This document shows positions 32,717 through 44,808 of a DNA stretch of 64,000 nt, piece by piece. Below the pieces are notes generated by a model. The model saw only the letters and a list, made by a program, of their open reading frames with translations, ran no database searches and was not told where the DNA came from. Every line of letters starts with the position of its first letter. Positions within the stretch are counted from its first letter, which is position 1. The stretch spans positions 337,764 to 401,763 of the forward strand of contig CAVWYF010000036.1 in assembly GCA_963759095.1 (NCBI GenBank). The letters are read 5' to 3'. The translations under genes were made by a program, and so were the position numbers. This stretch comes from Anderseniella sp963759095 (lineage in GTDB: Bacteria > Pseudomonadota > Alphaproteobacteria > Rhizobiales > Aestuariivirgaceae).

Positions 32717-33559
32717 TCACATATCCAGAACGAAGACATGCATCAGTATTGCCCGATACCCCCGGCGCATATTGAAGGCGCCGGATACATCGAGAAAACC
32801 GTCGAGACGGGCTAATTGCTTGCCGCCATTGTCAACATAAAATGCGTTGCGGATGCGCTCCGGATGCAGGTAGCGGCGCTGAACGCTGGCTTTGTGGCCA
32901 TCATCGGGATCATGCAGAATGATCACATCGCGGTCGGTTGCGCCATTCTTGTTGACCCCGAAACCGGCCATGGTCGTCATGTGGCCGCCGACACGCAGAA
33001 GGTCACTTGAGCGGTTGCCTTCCTTGAAGAAACCGACCGATATCCAGACACCGGCGCCACGTGCAAACTCTGACCGGATCTTGAACATGTCAGGCGCGCC
33101 GGTATTGTTGCGGGTGACATTGCGGTATTTCCAGGGACTATGGGCTTCGAGCGACGGCCGGTAACCCGACTTCCTGATAAAACCCGACAACCCGTCGACA
33201 AATTTCTGCAGGTTTGTGCCGCCTTTCGGCGCGGTCGACATCAGGCTCGCGCTGCCCAGTTCGGTTGCAACACTTGCCACCTTTTCGATGGTCGTCAGAC
33301 CCTGTACCGGCAGCAATTTCTTGTACCCGCGCTGTTCAGCCAGCCAGACCAGTACATTGGCGGTCGCAACCGGCACGCAGTAATGCGAACCGCCGCCGGG
33401 CAGTTTCAACCTTCGATCAGTCTGGGAAAAGTCGGGCATTCTGTCCAGACGCGATGTGTCGTATGCAGCTGCTTGCACTTCCCCGGTCATGCCGGCTACG
33501 GCAATCCAGGTCGCCGCGGCAACCGCAAGTACAATATCTATCATCCGACCGAGTACCAT
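32717..33559 (-). CDS. Secreted C39-like cysteine peptidase
   Basis: About 280 residues. A signal peptide (IDIVLAVAAATWIAVAGM, cleavage near EVQA) precedes a papain-like fold. The catalytic cysteine is likely in HYCVPVATANVLVWLA, the histidine in GGHMTTMAGFGVNKNG and the acid in IILHDPDDGH, the C-H-D order of C39_2 peptidases. The ATG at 33559 is used; the longer reading needs a TTG start at 33592. Not linked to any bacteriocin exporter, so a housekeeping or envelope role is more likely than leader cleavage. Substrate unknown. Confidence 0.65.
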   Translation of the reverse strand: MVLGRMIDIVLAVAAATWIAVAGMTGEVQAAAYDTSRLDRMPDFSQTDRRLKLPGGGSHYCVPVATANVLVWLAEQRGYKKLLPVQGLTTIEKVASVATELGSASLMSTAPKGGTNLQKFVDGLSGFIRKSGYRPSLEAHSPWKYRNVTRNNTGAPDMFKIRSEFARGAGVWISVGFFKEGNRSSDLLRVGGHMTTMAGFGVNKNGATDRDVIILHDPDDGHKASVQRRYLHPERIRNAFYVDNGGKQLARLDGFLDVSGAFNMRRGYRAILMHVFVLDM

Positions 33560-33643
33560 CTTCCTGCAAAATCCCTTCTGGAAATCCTGCAATCAGAATA
33601 CTGCATCTGTTACCAAACAGCGCTTAACCCGATAGCTACAATT

Positions 33644-34867
33644 TTAGCTATTGCCGTGACCGTTAACCTGCCAGTCCCAGAAATCATTGCCGCGTTTCTG
33701 ATAGTGCCGCGACAGCACCATCTTGTGAACTTCCGACGCACCGTCCACCAGTCTGGCGCAGCGTGCATAGCGGTAAATCCATTCGACCACGCTGTCTTCC
33801 GAGTAGCCTTTGGCGCCCATCAGTTGCAGTGCCGTATCGGCCGCCTGGTGCAGTGTATCGGCAACATGAATTTTGGCCATCGACACTTCCCGTTGCGCCT
33901 TGTCACCCTGATCGATCAACCAGGCCGCGTGCATGGTGAGCAGTTTGCCGGTCTGTATGGCAGCCGCCACATCGCCCATCATGATCTGGATGGATTCGCG
34001 CTCAACCAGCTTTGCGCCAAACGCCTCGCGTTTTGAAATATAGTCATTGGCAATTTCCATGCACCGCTTCGCCATGCCAAGCCAGCGCATACAGTGGGTG
34101 AGCCGTGCAGGGCCAAGCCGCATCTGGGTCAGCCTCAGGCCATCGCCTTCTTCCATCAGCCGGTTGGCCATCGGTATTTCAAGGCCGTCAAACTCAAGCT
34201 CACATACGCCGCCATGTTCATCCGGCCCCATATTGCCGATGCGACGAACAATGCGCCATCCCGGATCGTCCTTGTGGAACAGAAAGGCTGACAGGCCATT
34301 GCGCGGATCGTCGGAGGTCCGCGCCATCAGGATAAAGTGGGATGCAACGGCAGCACCGGAAATATACCATTTGCGACCTGAAATGATGTAGCGGTCGTTT
34401 TTGCGTTCAGCGCTGGTCAGCATCATGCCGCCGGGGTCAGAGCCGGATCCAGGCGCTGGTTCCGTCATCACGAAAGACGACCGCACATCACCGTCAATGA
34501 TCGGTTGCAGCCATTTGTCCTTCATTTCCTCGCTTGCCAGCGCCTTGTTGAGGACCGACATGTTACCGTCATCAGGTGCCTGGCAATTCAGCACCACCGG
34601 CCCGAAAATCGACCGGGCGGCTTCTTCGTAAAACACCGCCCATTCAGCAACGCCCAATCCCAGTCCGCCGCGGTCTTGTGGCATTTGCGGCGCCCACAAA
34701 CCTTCCTTGCGGGCTTTTTCACGCAATGGCTTCAGCAGCGACAACCGGATATTCTCAAACTCGTTGAAGTTGTCCTTGTTGTCTTCAAGCGGCAGCACCT
34801 CGCCGGCAATGAAGTCCCGCACCCGCAGCCTTAGTTTGTCGAGTTCCGGTGAGATTGTGAAATCCAT
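33644..34867 (-). CDS. Acyl-CoA dehydrogenase
   Basis: 407 residues. FAD-dependent oxidation of an acyl-CoA at the alpha-beta bond. Family motifs: FVMTEPAPGSGSDPGGM at the active site, KWYISGAAVASHFILMAR, and MGAKGYSEDSVVEWIYRYAR near the end, with the likely catalytic glutamate in GASEVHK. It belongs to the ACAD10/11-like branch (C-terminal W..DG.SEVH pattern). It is the last gene of the TRAP operon, after the SDR, which suggests that the TRAP substrate or a product becomes a CoA ester. Confidence 0.9.
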   Translation of the reverse strand: MDFTISPELDKLRLRVRDFIAGEVLPLEDNKDNFNEFENIRLSLLKPLREKARKEGLWAPQMPQDRGGLGLGVAEWAVFYEEAARSIFGPVVLNCQAPDDGNMSVLNKALASEEMKDKWLQPIIDGDVRSSFVMTEPAPGSGSDPGGMMLTSAERKNDRYIISGRKWYISGAAVASHFILMARTSDDPRNGLSAFLFHKDDPGWRIVRRIGNMGPDEHGGVCELEFDGLEIPMANRLMEEGDGLRLTQMRLGPARLTHCMRWLGMAKRCMEIANDYISKREAFGAKLVERESIQIMMGDVAAAIQTGKLLTMHAAWLIDQGDKAQREVSMAKIHVADTLHQAADTALQLMGAKGYSEDSVVEWIYRYARCARLVDGASEVHKMVLSRHYQKRGNDFWDWQVNGHGNS

Positions 34868-34912
34868 AGTACTGCCTTTCGGGCCTTGAAATGTCGCAGA
34901 TGAATCGAGCGG

Positions 34913-35689
34913 CTAGTCGACCGGCAGCAGATGCCCGCCATCCACTACTACCGTGCTTCCGGTCATGTAACCTGACGCCTTGTTTGAAGCCAGCAGCAGC
35001 AAGGTGCCGTCCAGATCCGATACATCACCAATGCGGCGCTGTGGAATACGCTTGATCATCACAGCACTGTCGTGTGATTCAAAATATTCCTTGTTGATCT
35101 CGGTCAAAATGTATCCCGGCGCGATGCTGTTTACACGAATATTGTAGCGTGCAAATTCCAGCGCCAGGTTGCGGGTCAGTTGCAGCACTGCTCCCTTTGA
35201 AGCGGCATAGGCGACGACCGTGCGGGCGGCCCTGAAAGACAACACCGAGGCAATATTGATGATATTGCCTTGCCTGCCCGCATCCTTCATTCGCCGCGCC
35301 GCCTCCTGGGCGGCAAACCACACCCCATCCAGATTGACGGACATGACAGTGCGCCAGTCCTCCGGCGTCACGTCGAATACCGCCTTGTTGCCGGCGACAC
35401 CGGCATTGTTGACCAGTATCGTGACAATGCCAAATGCGGTTTCAGCCGCATCAAAAGCGCCTGCGATTGCGCCCTGGTCGGAGACATCAAGGTCCACCGC
35501 CCGGGCTTTTCCGCCTGCATCGGATATTCGCTCAACAAGTGATGCAAGGCGGTCGACACGCCGTGCTGCCACCACGACACTGGCGCCATGGGCAGCCAGC
35601 ACTTCGGCAAACCGTTCTCCCAATCCGGAAGACGCGCCAGTGACCAGCGCGACTTCGCCGGACAAATCAAACAGTTGACTTGCGTGCAT
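34913..35689 (-). CDS. Short-chain dehydrogenase/reductase
   Basis: 258 residues, classical SDR. Cofactor motif TGASSGLGERFAEVL, structural motif NNAGVAG, catalytic Ser in NIASVLSFRAARTV and YAASKGAVLQL (Tyr-x-x-x-Lys), then IRVNSIAPGYILTEI. DVLSF-type cofactor preference is not decisive; an Arg-Arg after strand 2 (VVAARRVDRL) suggests NADP(H). It lies 10 bases after the TRAP large permease gene on the same strand and acts probably on a hydroxyacyl or alcohol intermediate of the imported compound. Confidence 0.9.
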   Translation of the reverse strand: MHASQLFDLSGEVALVTGASSGLGERFAEVLAAHGASVVVAARRVDRLASLVERISDAGGKARAVDLDVSDQGAIAGAFDAAETAFGIVTILVNNAGVAGNKAVFDVTPEDWRTVMSVNLDGVWFAAQEAARRMKDAGRQGNIINIASVLSFRAARTVVAYAASKGAVLQLTRNLALEFARYNIRVNSIAPGYILTEINKEYFESHDSAVMIKRIPQRRIGDVSDLDGTLLLLASNKASGYMTGSTVVVDGGHLLPVD

Positions 35690-35699
35690 AAGGCCCCCG

Positions 35700-38363
<2,664 letters not shown>

Positions 38364-38384
38364 ATCCGAATTGCCCTCAAAGCA

Positions 38385-38423
38385 CTAGATCAGGTTTTAA
38401 GTGTTAACCTGAACCCAGGTTGC
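38385..38423 (-). repeat. Interspersed palindromic repeat, short form (copy 3)
   Basis: Read on the minus strand it runs GCAACCTGGGTTCAGG, then TTAACACTTAAAA, then CCTGATCTAG: the same order as copy 1 at 10073 with about six changes. It also contains CAGGTT / AACCTG arms. It occupies most of the 75-base gap between dctQ and dctM inside the operon. Confidence 0.7.
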
Positions 38424-38438
38424 CCTATTCTCATCAGT

Positions 38439-39428
38439 TCAGTGTTCGCCGGCTTCAGCGACCTTGCGCTTGCCGGGTTCATTGCGTTGATCAGCCACAG
38501 CATCCAGCAGGTAGCCGGCAAACTGCACCATCATCGTTACGGCAAAAACCGCCAGAAAACCTGCCATCATGTATTTCACATACATGCCAAAGCCCGATTG
38601 CGAGACTTCGAAATTGAGTAATGGCGAGTTGATCACGCTGGCTTTGCCTTCCATGCCGAAAAACAGAACTGTAAAGCACAAGGACATGCCCAGCAAAATC
38701 GATCCGATATGGTTGACGATGCCCCTGGCCCTGGTGGTGAAGCCCGCATAAAGCACGTCCACCCGGACATGGCCTTCCTCGATAAGCGTATAGGCGCTGG
38801 CAAACAGAAACAGGGCGGCGTACCAAAACCGTACGAGATCACCCATGTAGGCCTGCTCATATGAGAAAATGAACCGGGTGAATACGATTATCAGCTCTGC
38901 GATCACCACCAGCAAAGCCAGCCATATAAACCCTAAAGTCCGCGTGAATGCCGCGATGACGAATGAAATCAGCAGCAAGGGAACATGCACCCAAAGCCCC
39001 CGAAACACCGGCCTGCCAAGCTCGGCCGTCAAGCTGCTGCCGACAACGCTTTCGAGAAAGCCTTCGACGCGCAAAAATGAAATAAATGCATCAACCAGTC
39101 CGACCAGCAGCACCGAGAAAAACGCCCAGCGGATGATATAGGCGGTCAGCCCGTAGAGCCGATTGGCGTCATCACGCAATGGCAGTTGTGGCGACTTGCG
39201 CACATACCATACCGCACCCGCCAGCCCCACTCCGTAAAGCGCTGCCTGCAACCAGGCAAGTGCACCTCCGTTGGCGAAAATCGACGTGGCGCCCGGCCAG
39301 TTGAACCAATAGGTCAGAAAATTGTTAAAAAGAAAAACGAACATCAAAAAAGTGACGGCCCATGAAAACATCCGCCAGCCCAGCGTCGCCATCGACGCCT
39401 GATATGTTTGATCGCTCACAGTCGGCAC
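38439..39428 (-). CDS. TRAP transporter small permease (DctQ), extended
   Basis: 329 residues against about 160-200 for a typical DctQ. The C-terminal half (about 165-320) is the DctQ domain with four membrane segments and the conserved block YTLIEEGHVRVDVLYAGF. The N-terminal half adds three to four extra hydrophobic segments (MFSWAVTFLMFVFLFNNFL, AWLQAALYGVGLAGAVWYV, WAFFSVLLVGLVDAFISFL). It partners the oversized DctM; similar long forms accompany mannitol/chloroaromatic-type TRAP systems. It is separated from dctP by a strong hairpin. Confidence 0.85.
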   Translation of the reverse strand: MPTVSDQTYQASMATLGWRMFSWAVTFLMFVFLFNNFLTYWFNWPGATSIFANGGALAWLQAALYGVGLAGAVWYVRKSPQLPLRDDANRLYGLTAYIIRWAFFSVLLVGLVDAFISFLRVEGFLESVVGSSLTAELGRPVFRGLWVHVPLLLISFVIAAFTRTLGFIWLALLVVIAELIIVFTRFIFSYEQAYMGDLVRFWYAALFLFASAYTLIEEGHVRVDVLYAGFTTRARGIVNHIGSILLGMSLCFTVLFFGMEGKASVINSPLLNFEVSQSGFGMYVKYMMAGFLAVFAVTMMVQFAGYLLDAVADQRNEPGKRKVAEAGEH

Positions 39429-39498
39429 CCACCCTTGATTACCTCAGCAAAACCTTAATCACTAAACGCTCTTTACCTCTTTTCGGGTTTTTGGCGTA

Positions 39499-39530
39499 GC
39501 GGGTGGAGCAGCAGTTTCTGCTCCACCCGC
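39499..39530 (-). terminator. Intercistronic hairpin between dctP and dctQ
   Basis: Perfect 13-base arms GCGGGTGGAGCAG / CTGCTCCACCCGC with a 6-base loop. It is not followed by a T-run on the minus strand. Position directly after the binding-protein gene fits transcript protection or partial termination that raises dctP over dctQM. Confidence 0.65.
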
Positions 39531-39558
39531 GTCATTGTCTGTCAGACCAAAGACCTGA

Positions 39559-40653
39559 TTACAGGCCCAGAACGCGGTTGCGCTGCTGGAAGTAGGCACC
39601 TTCAGAAAGCTTCATCCAGCCACCGACATCGGTACGCGCTGCAACAAAGCTGTCATGAGTGCGCTTGGCCAGATCGGAGTGTGCAACTGTTTCTGCAAAC
39701 ACTTCTTCAGCAGCAACACCGAAGCTGTCATAGATATCGTCGTTGAACTCACGCAGTTCGACACCGTTTTCCTTGACCAGCTTGGTCAGGAAGGTACCGT
39801 TATTTGCGTTGTATTCAGACATCGAGTACGTGTGCTCTTCGCCACATGCAGCCCTGATGATTTCCTGATCGGTCTTGCCGAGGTCGGACCACCACTTTTC
39901 ATTCATGCCGAGGGACAGCGTTGAGCCGGCTTCGTGCATGCCCGGGTAGTAGTAGTATTTGGCAGCTTCATAGAACTTCATGAAATAGTCGTTCCATGGA
40001 CCAACCCACTCGGTTGCGTCAATCGCACCTGAGACAAGGTTTTCATAAATCTGGCCGCCTGGCAGGGACACAGGAGACGCACCCAGTTTCGCCATGACGT
40101 CACCGCCGAGGCCCGGGATACGCATCTTCAGACCTTTGAGGTCGTCAGCCGAGTTGATTTCCTTGTTGAACCAGCCGCCCATCTGAACGCCGGTGCTGCC
40201 GGACATCAGGCACTTGAGCCCGAATCCGGAGGCCACTTCGTCCCAAAGCGCCTGACCGCCCATGTGATTGATCCAGGCGTTCTGTTCATTATGGGTCAGA
40301 CCGAACGGTACGGAAGTGAAATACGCCCATGCAGGGTGCTTGCCCTTCCAGTAGTAATCAGCGGCATGATAGGCCTGTGCGTTGCCGGATGCGACTTCGT
40401 CAAACGAGTCAAAGGCGCCTACGCGCTCACCCGCAGAGAAGTACTGCACGTTGATGCGGCCTTCGGTCAGTTCACCGATACGTGCGGCAAGGCGCTGCGC
40501 ACCTGTACCCAGACCCGGAAAATCCCGCGGCCATGTTGCCACGATGACCATGTCTTTCTTGGCCTGCGCAATGGCCGGTGCCGACAGTGTGGTTGCAGCA
40601 GCTGCAGCGCCCGTAGCAATGCCGGCAGATTTGATAAACTTACGACGATCCAT
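39559..40653 (-). CDS. TRAP transporter substrate-binding protein (DctP family)
   Basis: 364 residues. The N-terminus is a probable Tat signal (RRKFIKSAG, then an Ala-rich hydrophobic stretch ending SAPAIAQA). The DctP fold follows: WPRDFPGLGTGAQRLAARIGELTEGRINVQYF is the usual first block (cited in parts), LKGLKMRIPGLGGDVMAKLG carries the conserved arginine that holds the substrate carboxylate, and GAIDATEWVGPWNDY lines the site. The pattern is that of the 2-oxo acid/chloroaromatic branch (TakP-like). First gene of the operon; a clear hairpin follows it. Confidence 0.9.
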   Translation of the reverse strand: MDRRKFIKSAGIATGAAAAATTLSAPAIAQAKKDMVIVATWPRDFPGLGTGAQRLAARIGELTEGRINVQYFSAGERVGAFDSFDEVASGNAQAYHAADYYWKGKHPAWAYFTSVPFGLTHNEQNAWINHMGGQALWDEVASGFGLKCLMSGSTGVQMGGWFNKEINSADDLKGLKMRIPGLGGDVMAKLGASPVSLPGGQIYENLVSGAIDATEWVGPWNDYFMKFYEAAKYYYYPGMHEAGSTLSLGMNEKWWSDLGKTDQEIIRAACGEEHTYSMSEYNANNGTFLTKLVKENGVELREFNDDIYDSFGVAAEEVFAETVAHSDLAKRTHDSFVAARTDVGGWMKLSEGAYFQQRNRVLGL

Positions 40654-40956
40654 TCGGTTACTCCCTTGTTTTCGAATGTACCCCGTTCAACTGGAACGGG
40701 CATAATTTAAGGATCAAACACGCCCTGTCGCGAGCTGCTTGATCCCCATAGCCGACCCTTTCGGCCTGCATGACATGAATAAACCCCAAACTTTTCACAG
40801 ATACAACAGCAAGATGCAGTTTTCGAGATAACATTCCGGCAATGTAGTGAACGCGCGAGGCGGTAATTCATTTACGAATTGCGGCATGGAGAAACTGTTG
40901 GACATGTTGGCCGTCGCCAGTTTACCAAAGCCTCACTCGTTTTCAGGATCCAGCCG
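40654..40956. other. Intergenic region between divergent dctP and the C26 amidase gene
   Basis: 303 bases with no supported gene. It must hold the dctP promoter on the minus strand. A small symmetric element, AATTC-ATTTAC-GAATT, lies at about 40867-40882; its meaning is unclear. Nothing else stands out. Confidence 0.5.
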
Positions 40957-41745
40957 ATGTCGACAGTTCCCAGACCATCTCTTGTAGGCGTGCCCGCCGA
41001 TGTATCGGACAAGGACGGGCTGCTTTTCCATTCAGCCGGGGACAAGTACATCCGTGCCCTCATGGATTGTTCCAATGCAATGCCGGTCATTGTTCCGGCA
41101 ATGGACGGCGACCTTGATCTGGAGCATTTGCTGGACAGGCTGGATGGTGTGCTGGTCACCGGGGCCACGTCCAACGTCCATCCGCCAAGGTTTGGTGCAA
41201 AACCGAGCGCAGACCATGAACCCTATGACCAGCTTCGCGACAGCCTGACGCTGCCGCTGATCCGTGCGGTGCTGGACCGGGGCATGCCGCTTTTCTGCAT
41301 TTGCCGTGGTTTTCAGGAGTTGAACGTTGTGTTTGGGGGCACTCTTGATACCGAGATTCAAAAAAAATCCGGCCATCTCGATCACCGTGCAGCAGACAGC
41401 GACGACATTGAAGTGCGGTACGGCCCGGCCCATCCGATTGCCATTGAACCGGCCAGCATACTGCACTCGATTCTGAAGAAGTCAGGCACAATTGTGAACA
41501 CGGTGCATCGTCAGGCCATTGCCAATCTGGGCAGCGGGCTGAAGGTCATGGCACGCGCACCTGACGGTGTAATCGAGGCTGTCACCACAGCCAAGGATAC
41601 GGACAGTTTTGTGCTGGCGGTGCAATGGCACCCGGAATACCGGGCAAAGGACAATCCGGACTCGGCCCGATTATTCCAGGCTTTCGGCCAGGCCATGCAG
41701 CGATACACTCAGCTTCGCGAGCGGACAGGGACCACGGACAGCTAA
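40957..41745 (+). CDS. Class I glutamine amidotransferase-like hydrolase, peptidase C26 (PuuD-like)
   Basis: 262 residues. Gamma-glutamyl-GABA hydrolase family. The nucleophile is the second Cys in FCICRGFQELNV (Cys116), and the Cys-His-Glu triad is completed by VQWHPEY near the C-terminus. Also typical are LVTGATSNVHP and VNTVHRQAI. Members hydrolyse gamma-glutamylated amines in putrescine use or related compounds. ATG 40957 was chosen because family similarity begins there (RPSLVGVPADV); the in-frame ATG 40879 adds 26 unrelated residues. Neighbouring genes give no polyamine context, so the exact substrate is open. Confidence 0.88.
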   Translation: MSTVPRPSLVGVPADVSDKDGLLFHSAGDKYIRALMDCSNAMPVIVPAMDGDLDLEHLLDRLDGVLVTGATSNVHPPRFGAKPSADHEPYDQLRDSLTLPLIRAVLDRGMPLFCICRGFQELNVVFGGTLDTEIQKKSGHLDHRAADSDDIEVRYGPAHPIAIEPASILHSILKKSGTIVNTVHRQAIANLGSGLKVMARAPDGVIEAVTTAKDTDSFVLAVQWHPEYRAKDNPDSARLFQAFGQAMQRYTQLRERTGTTDS

Positions 41746-41885
41746 TCGGTATGGTGCACCTGGCGGCTGGCTGTTGCAGTTGCCGGGGCTGAACTGCGAG
41801 TGGGTATGACTGTTGTTGACACTGGATTTTCCGGTCAGTTTATTTTACCAATCTGCCCGACCCTGTAGCTGACGCCGGAGTAACC

Positions 41886-43037
41886 ATGCCGATCATCACC
41901 TGTATTGAAGACTTGCGCGTGCTCGCTCAACGCCGGGTTCCGCGCATGTTTTACGATTATGCGGATTCCGGCTCCTACACGGAAGGAACCTACCGGGCCA
42001 ATGAAAACGATTTTTCAAAAATCAAACTGCGCCAGCGCGTCGCAGTGGACATGGACAACCGCACCACCAAAACGAAAATGATCGGGGAAGATGTGGCCAT
42101 GCCGGTCGCCATTGCGCCGACTGGGCTAACCGGCATGCAGCATGCCGATGGAGAAATTCTGGGTGCCAAGGCGGCGGAAAAATTCGGCATTCCCTTTACG
42201 CTTTCAACCATGTCCATCTGTTCGATCGAGGATGTCGCCGAGCACACATCCAAACCGTTCTGGTTCCAGCTCTATGTCATGCGTGATCGGGAGTTCTCCG
42301 AAAACGTGATCGACCGGGCGAAGGCCGCGGGATGTTCTGCTCTTGTGCTGACGGTCGACCTGCAATTGCTTGGTCAGCGCCACAAGGATCTCAAGAACGG
42401 ATTGAGCGCACCACCGAAGCTGACCATCGCCAACATGATCAATATGGCAACCAAACCTCGTTGGGGTCTGGGTATGCTGGGTACCAGTCGCAGGACGTTC
42501 GGTAACATCGTTGGCCATGCCAAGGGCGTTGATGACATCTCATCTCTCAACAGCTGGGCAAATGAGCAGTTTGACCCCCAGCTCAACTGGAAAGATCTGG
42601 AATGGATCAAGAAGCGCTGGGGCGGCAAGATTATCCTGAAAGGCATTATCGACCCGGAAGACGCGAAGATGGCCCTGAAGGTTGGCGCGGATGCACTGAT
42701 TGTCTCCAATCACGGCGGGCGTCAGCTGGATGGAGCCCTGTCATCGATTTCGGCATTGCCGGCAATCATTGATGCAGTGGGCGACAAGATCGAAGTCCAC
42801 ATGGATGGCGGTATCCGCACCGGCCAGGATGTGTTGAAAGCAAAGGCACTCGGCGCTGCCGGTACCTATATCGGGCGTGCCTTCCTGTATGGCCTGGGCG
42901 CCATGGGCGAACAGGGCGTCACCACGGCACTGGACATCATCCAGAAGGAACTCGACACCACCATGGCCTTGTGTGGCCTGCGCGATGTGAACGACCTGTC
43001 GCGTGATGTGTTGCTGATGCCCGACCGGTGGTGGTGA
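41886..43037 (+). CDS. lldD: L-lactate dehydrogenase (FMN-dependent alpha-hydroxy-acid dehydrogenase)
   Basis: 383 residues, family length. TIM-barrel flavoenzyme oxidising L-lactate to pyruvate with transfer to the quinone pool. Motifs: start MFYDYADSGSYTEGTYRANE, substrate and FMN blocks IAPTGLTGM and FQLYVMRD, the catalytic histidine in SNHGGRQLDGA, and the phosphate-binding end MDGGIRTGQDVLKAKALGA. A related glycolate or mandelate oxidase cannot be excluded, but the close fit is to bacterial LldD. It stands alone, with 140 bases upstream. Confidence 0.9.
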   Translation: MPIITCIEDLRVLAQRRVPRMFYDYADSGSYTEGTYRANENDFSKIKLRQRVAVDMDNRTTKTKMIGEDVAMPVAIAPTGLTGMQHADGEILGAKAAEKFGIPFTLSTMSICSIEDVAEHTSKPFWFQLYVMRDREFSENVIDRAKAAGCSALVLTVDLQLLGQRHKDLKNGLSAPPKLTIANMINMATKPRWGLGMLGTSRRTFGNIVGHAKGVDDISSLNSWANEQFDPQLNWKDLEWIKKRWGGKIILKGIIDPEDAKMALKVGADALIVSNHGGRQLDGALSSISALPAIIDAVGDKIEVHMDGGIRTGQDVLKAKALGAAGTYIGRAFLYGLGAMGEQGVTTALDIIQKELDTTMALCGLRDVNDLSRDVLLMPDRWW

Positions 43038-43114
43038 ACTGAAAGCCCGGGTGAATAGGCCATATTCATCACCAGCACCGGCCGGGCAAATGCCGCAACG
43101 GCATCTGAGAAAAG

Positions 43115-43336
43115 TTACATATAGCCTATCCATTTGCCGCGACCGTCCAGCTTGGCTTTGCCATCTTCGGTGCTTTGAACCTGGCCGGCATCGCCGGTGG
43201 CCTGCTCGCCCAGATGGGCGGCACCAAGGACGAGCAGTATGGCAATCAACGCGCCAATGATGGTTGTCCAGGCTGGATTTGTCTGCGTGTCATCCGCATC
43301 GGGCAACAGGTAGGACGGGTGGTGAATATCAGTCAT
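43115..43336 (-). CDS. Small single-pass membrane protein
   Basis: 73 residues. A polar N-terminus (MTDIHHPSYLLPDADD) precedes one transmembrane helix (TTIIGALIAILLVLGAAHLG) and a polar C-terminus ending KLDGRGKWIGYM. ATG 43336 has GGAG 9 bases upstream, better than the longer frame to 43453. Family unknown. It lies between lldD (convergent) and a DUF1127 gene on the same strand. Confidence 0.5.
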   Translation of the reverse strand: MTDIHHPSYLLPDADDTQTNPAWTTIIGALIAILLVLGAAHLGEQATGDAGQVQSTEDGKAKLDGRGKWIGYM

Positions 43337-43409
43337 GGTCAATACTCCGGTGTCGCAGCGAGAGCACACGGGCACTCGCAGGTGTTCAGAAAACAGAATT
43401 TTGGATTCG

Positions 43410-43655
43410 TCAGACCTTCCAGAAAGGCTTGGCGCTCTCACGACCGGCATCAATACGGGTCACACCGATATCGGCCAGCTGGCGATCGTTCAACTCACTC
43501 AACTGCCTGCGCTGGGTTGCGCGATCCTGCCACTGGGCCAATTTTCTGAACGTTATGCCAGACCAGTGGCGCACGGTTGCCGTCCACGAAAGTGCGTCAG
43601 AAGCAGGTTTGGAGGCAGATATTCTGGGCAGGCTGCTGTACGATGAAGTCTTCAT
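43410..43655 (-). CDS. DUF1127 small protein
   Basis: 81 residues. The C-terminal half shows the DUF1127/YjiS pattern: WQDRATQRRQLSELNDRQLADIG, where the Arg-rich helix and LNDRQLADIGVTR are the hallmark. ATG 43655 is preceded by GGAGC at a good distance. Short DUF1127 proteins in alphaproteobacteria have been tied to phosphate and carbon metabolism and to RNA turnover; here the role is not known. The upstream region to 43895 is very A/T-rich and holds the promoters of this gene and the divergent LysR gene. Confidence 0.7.
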   Translation of the reverse strand: MKTSSYSSLPRISASKPASDALSWTATVRHWSGITFRKLAQWQDRATQRRQLSELNDRQLADIGVTRIDAGRESAKPFWKV

Positions 43656-43895
43656 GATAATGCTCCGGTTTTGTGGCTTCCCATGACGATCAAGGGACCG
43701 AATGGGGCGGGTTAACGTGGAAGCATTTATACGAAACCGGTCATGCGCCAACAAACGATCTTAATTACGTATCGCATTAGAAAATATAATAATAAATTCT
43801 CACAACGGCCTGATTTAGGACAAATTGACTATTAAATACCGCTTTTTGTCAGATATATGGTTGATTTTTGAATTAATTTTTCTTATCAGAATACT

Positions 43896-44807
43896 ATGAC
43901 CAGACGATTACCATCCCTGAACGCAATGCGCGCCTTTGAGGCGGCCGCACGGCACTTGAGTTTTACCCTTGCGGCAGAAGAGCTGCATGTGACCCAGGCG
44001 GCTGTAAGCCATCAGATCAAGGCACTGGAGGAACATCTGGATATGCCGGTGTTCAAACGCCTGAACCGCGCCCTGATACTGACGCCCGCCGGCCAGGCGC
44101 TGTTTCCGGCGGTCAGCGAAGCACTCGATATCATGGCATCTGCCGTCGACAGGCTGCATCATCAGGATCAATCCGGCGTGCTGACGGTTACAACCATGGA
44201 TTCGTTTGCCGCGACCTGGCTGGTCCCCAAGCTCGGCCGCTTCCGACGGTCAAATCCGGATATCGATGTCCGCATCTCAACGTCGGATGAAAGTATCGAT
44301 TTTGATCGGGTGAATATGGACATGGCAATTCGCTACGGTGCCGGAGACTGGTCCGGCCTGCATGTCGAACGGCTGATGACAGAAGAAGTATTTCCAGTCT
44401 GTGCGCCATCCCTGTTGCAATCAGGCTCCCCCCTCAACTGCCCGGCAGATCTCAAGAACCATACCTTGTTGCACGACGACCTGCGGGTGGACTGGCGGAT
44501 GTGGCTGATGGCTACGGGTGAGGAAACCGTCGATTCAAGCAAGGGACCCGGATATCAGCATTCCAACCTGGTTCTGCTGGCGGCTGAACAGGGTGACGGC
44601 GTTGCTTTGGCACGCAGCGTACTGGTACAGCATGCGCTGACAACTGGCAGGTTGGTGAAACCATTCAATTTCGCCATCCCCGGCGAGTACGCCTATTACA
44701 TGGTGTGTCCTGAAGCCAACCTGAAACGGCCAAAGGTCAAAGCCTTCCGTGAATGGCTCATTGCGGAAGCCAGTGACTCGGTTACCAGTCTGGCGCAGCC
44801 TGCCTGA
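43896..44807 (+). CDS. LysR-family transcriptional regulator, GcvA-like
   Basis: 303 residues. N-terminal winged HTH of the GcvA type: RRLPSLNAMRAFEAAARHLS and ELHVTQAAVSHQIKALEEHL, followed by the effector domain (about 93-295) starting GVLTVTTMDSFAATWLVP. GcvA relatives control glycine cleavage, beta-lactamase (AmpR) or other divergent targets. The divergent gene here encodes the DUF1127 protein, so autoregulation or control of that gene is possible. It is convergent with the transglutaminase gene with only one base between stops. Confidence 0.88.
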   Translation: MTRRLPSLNAMRAFEAAARHLSFTLAAEELHVTQAAVSHQIKALEEHLDMPVFKRLNRALILTPAGQALFPAVSEALDIMASAVDRLHHQDQSGVLTVTTMDSFAATWLVPKLGRFRRSNPDIDVRISTSDESIDFDRVNMDMAIRYGAGDWSGLHVERLMTEEVFPVCAPSLLQSGSPLNCPADLKNHTLLHDDLRVDWRMWLMATGEETVDSSKGPGYQHSNLVLLAAEQGDGVALARSVLVQHALTTGRLVKPFNFAIPGEYAYYMVCPEANLKRPKVKAFREWLIAEASDSVTSLAQPA

Positions 44808-44808
44808 T

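Noticed and set aside
32717..33559. Bacteriocin-processing C39 peptidase
   Set aside because: It has a signal peptide and no ABC exporter or double-glycine peptide gene nearby, so a bacteriocin system is not supported.
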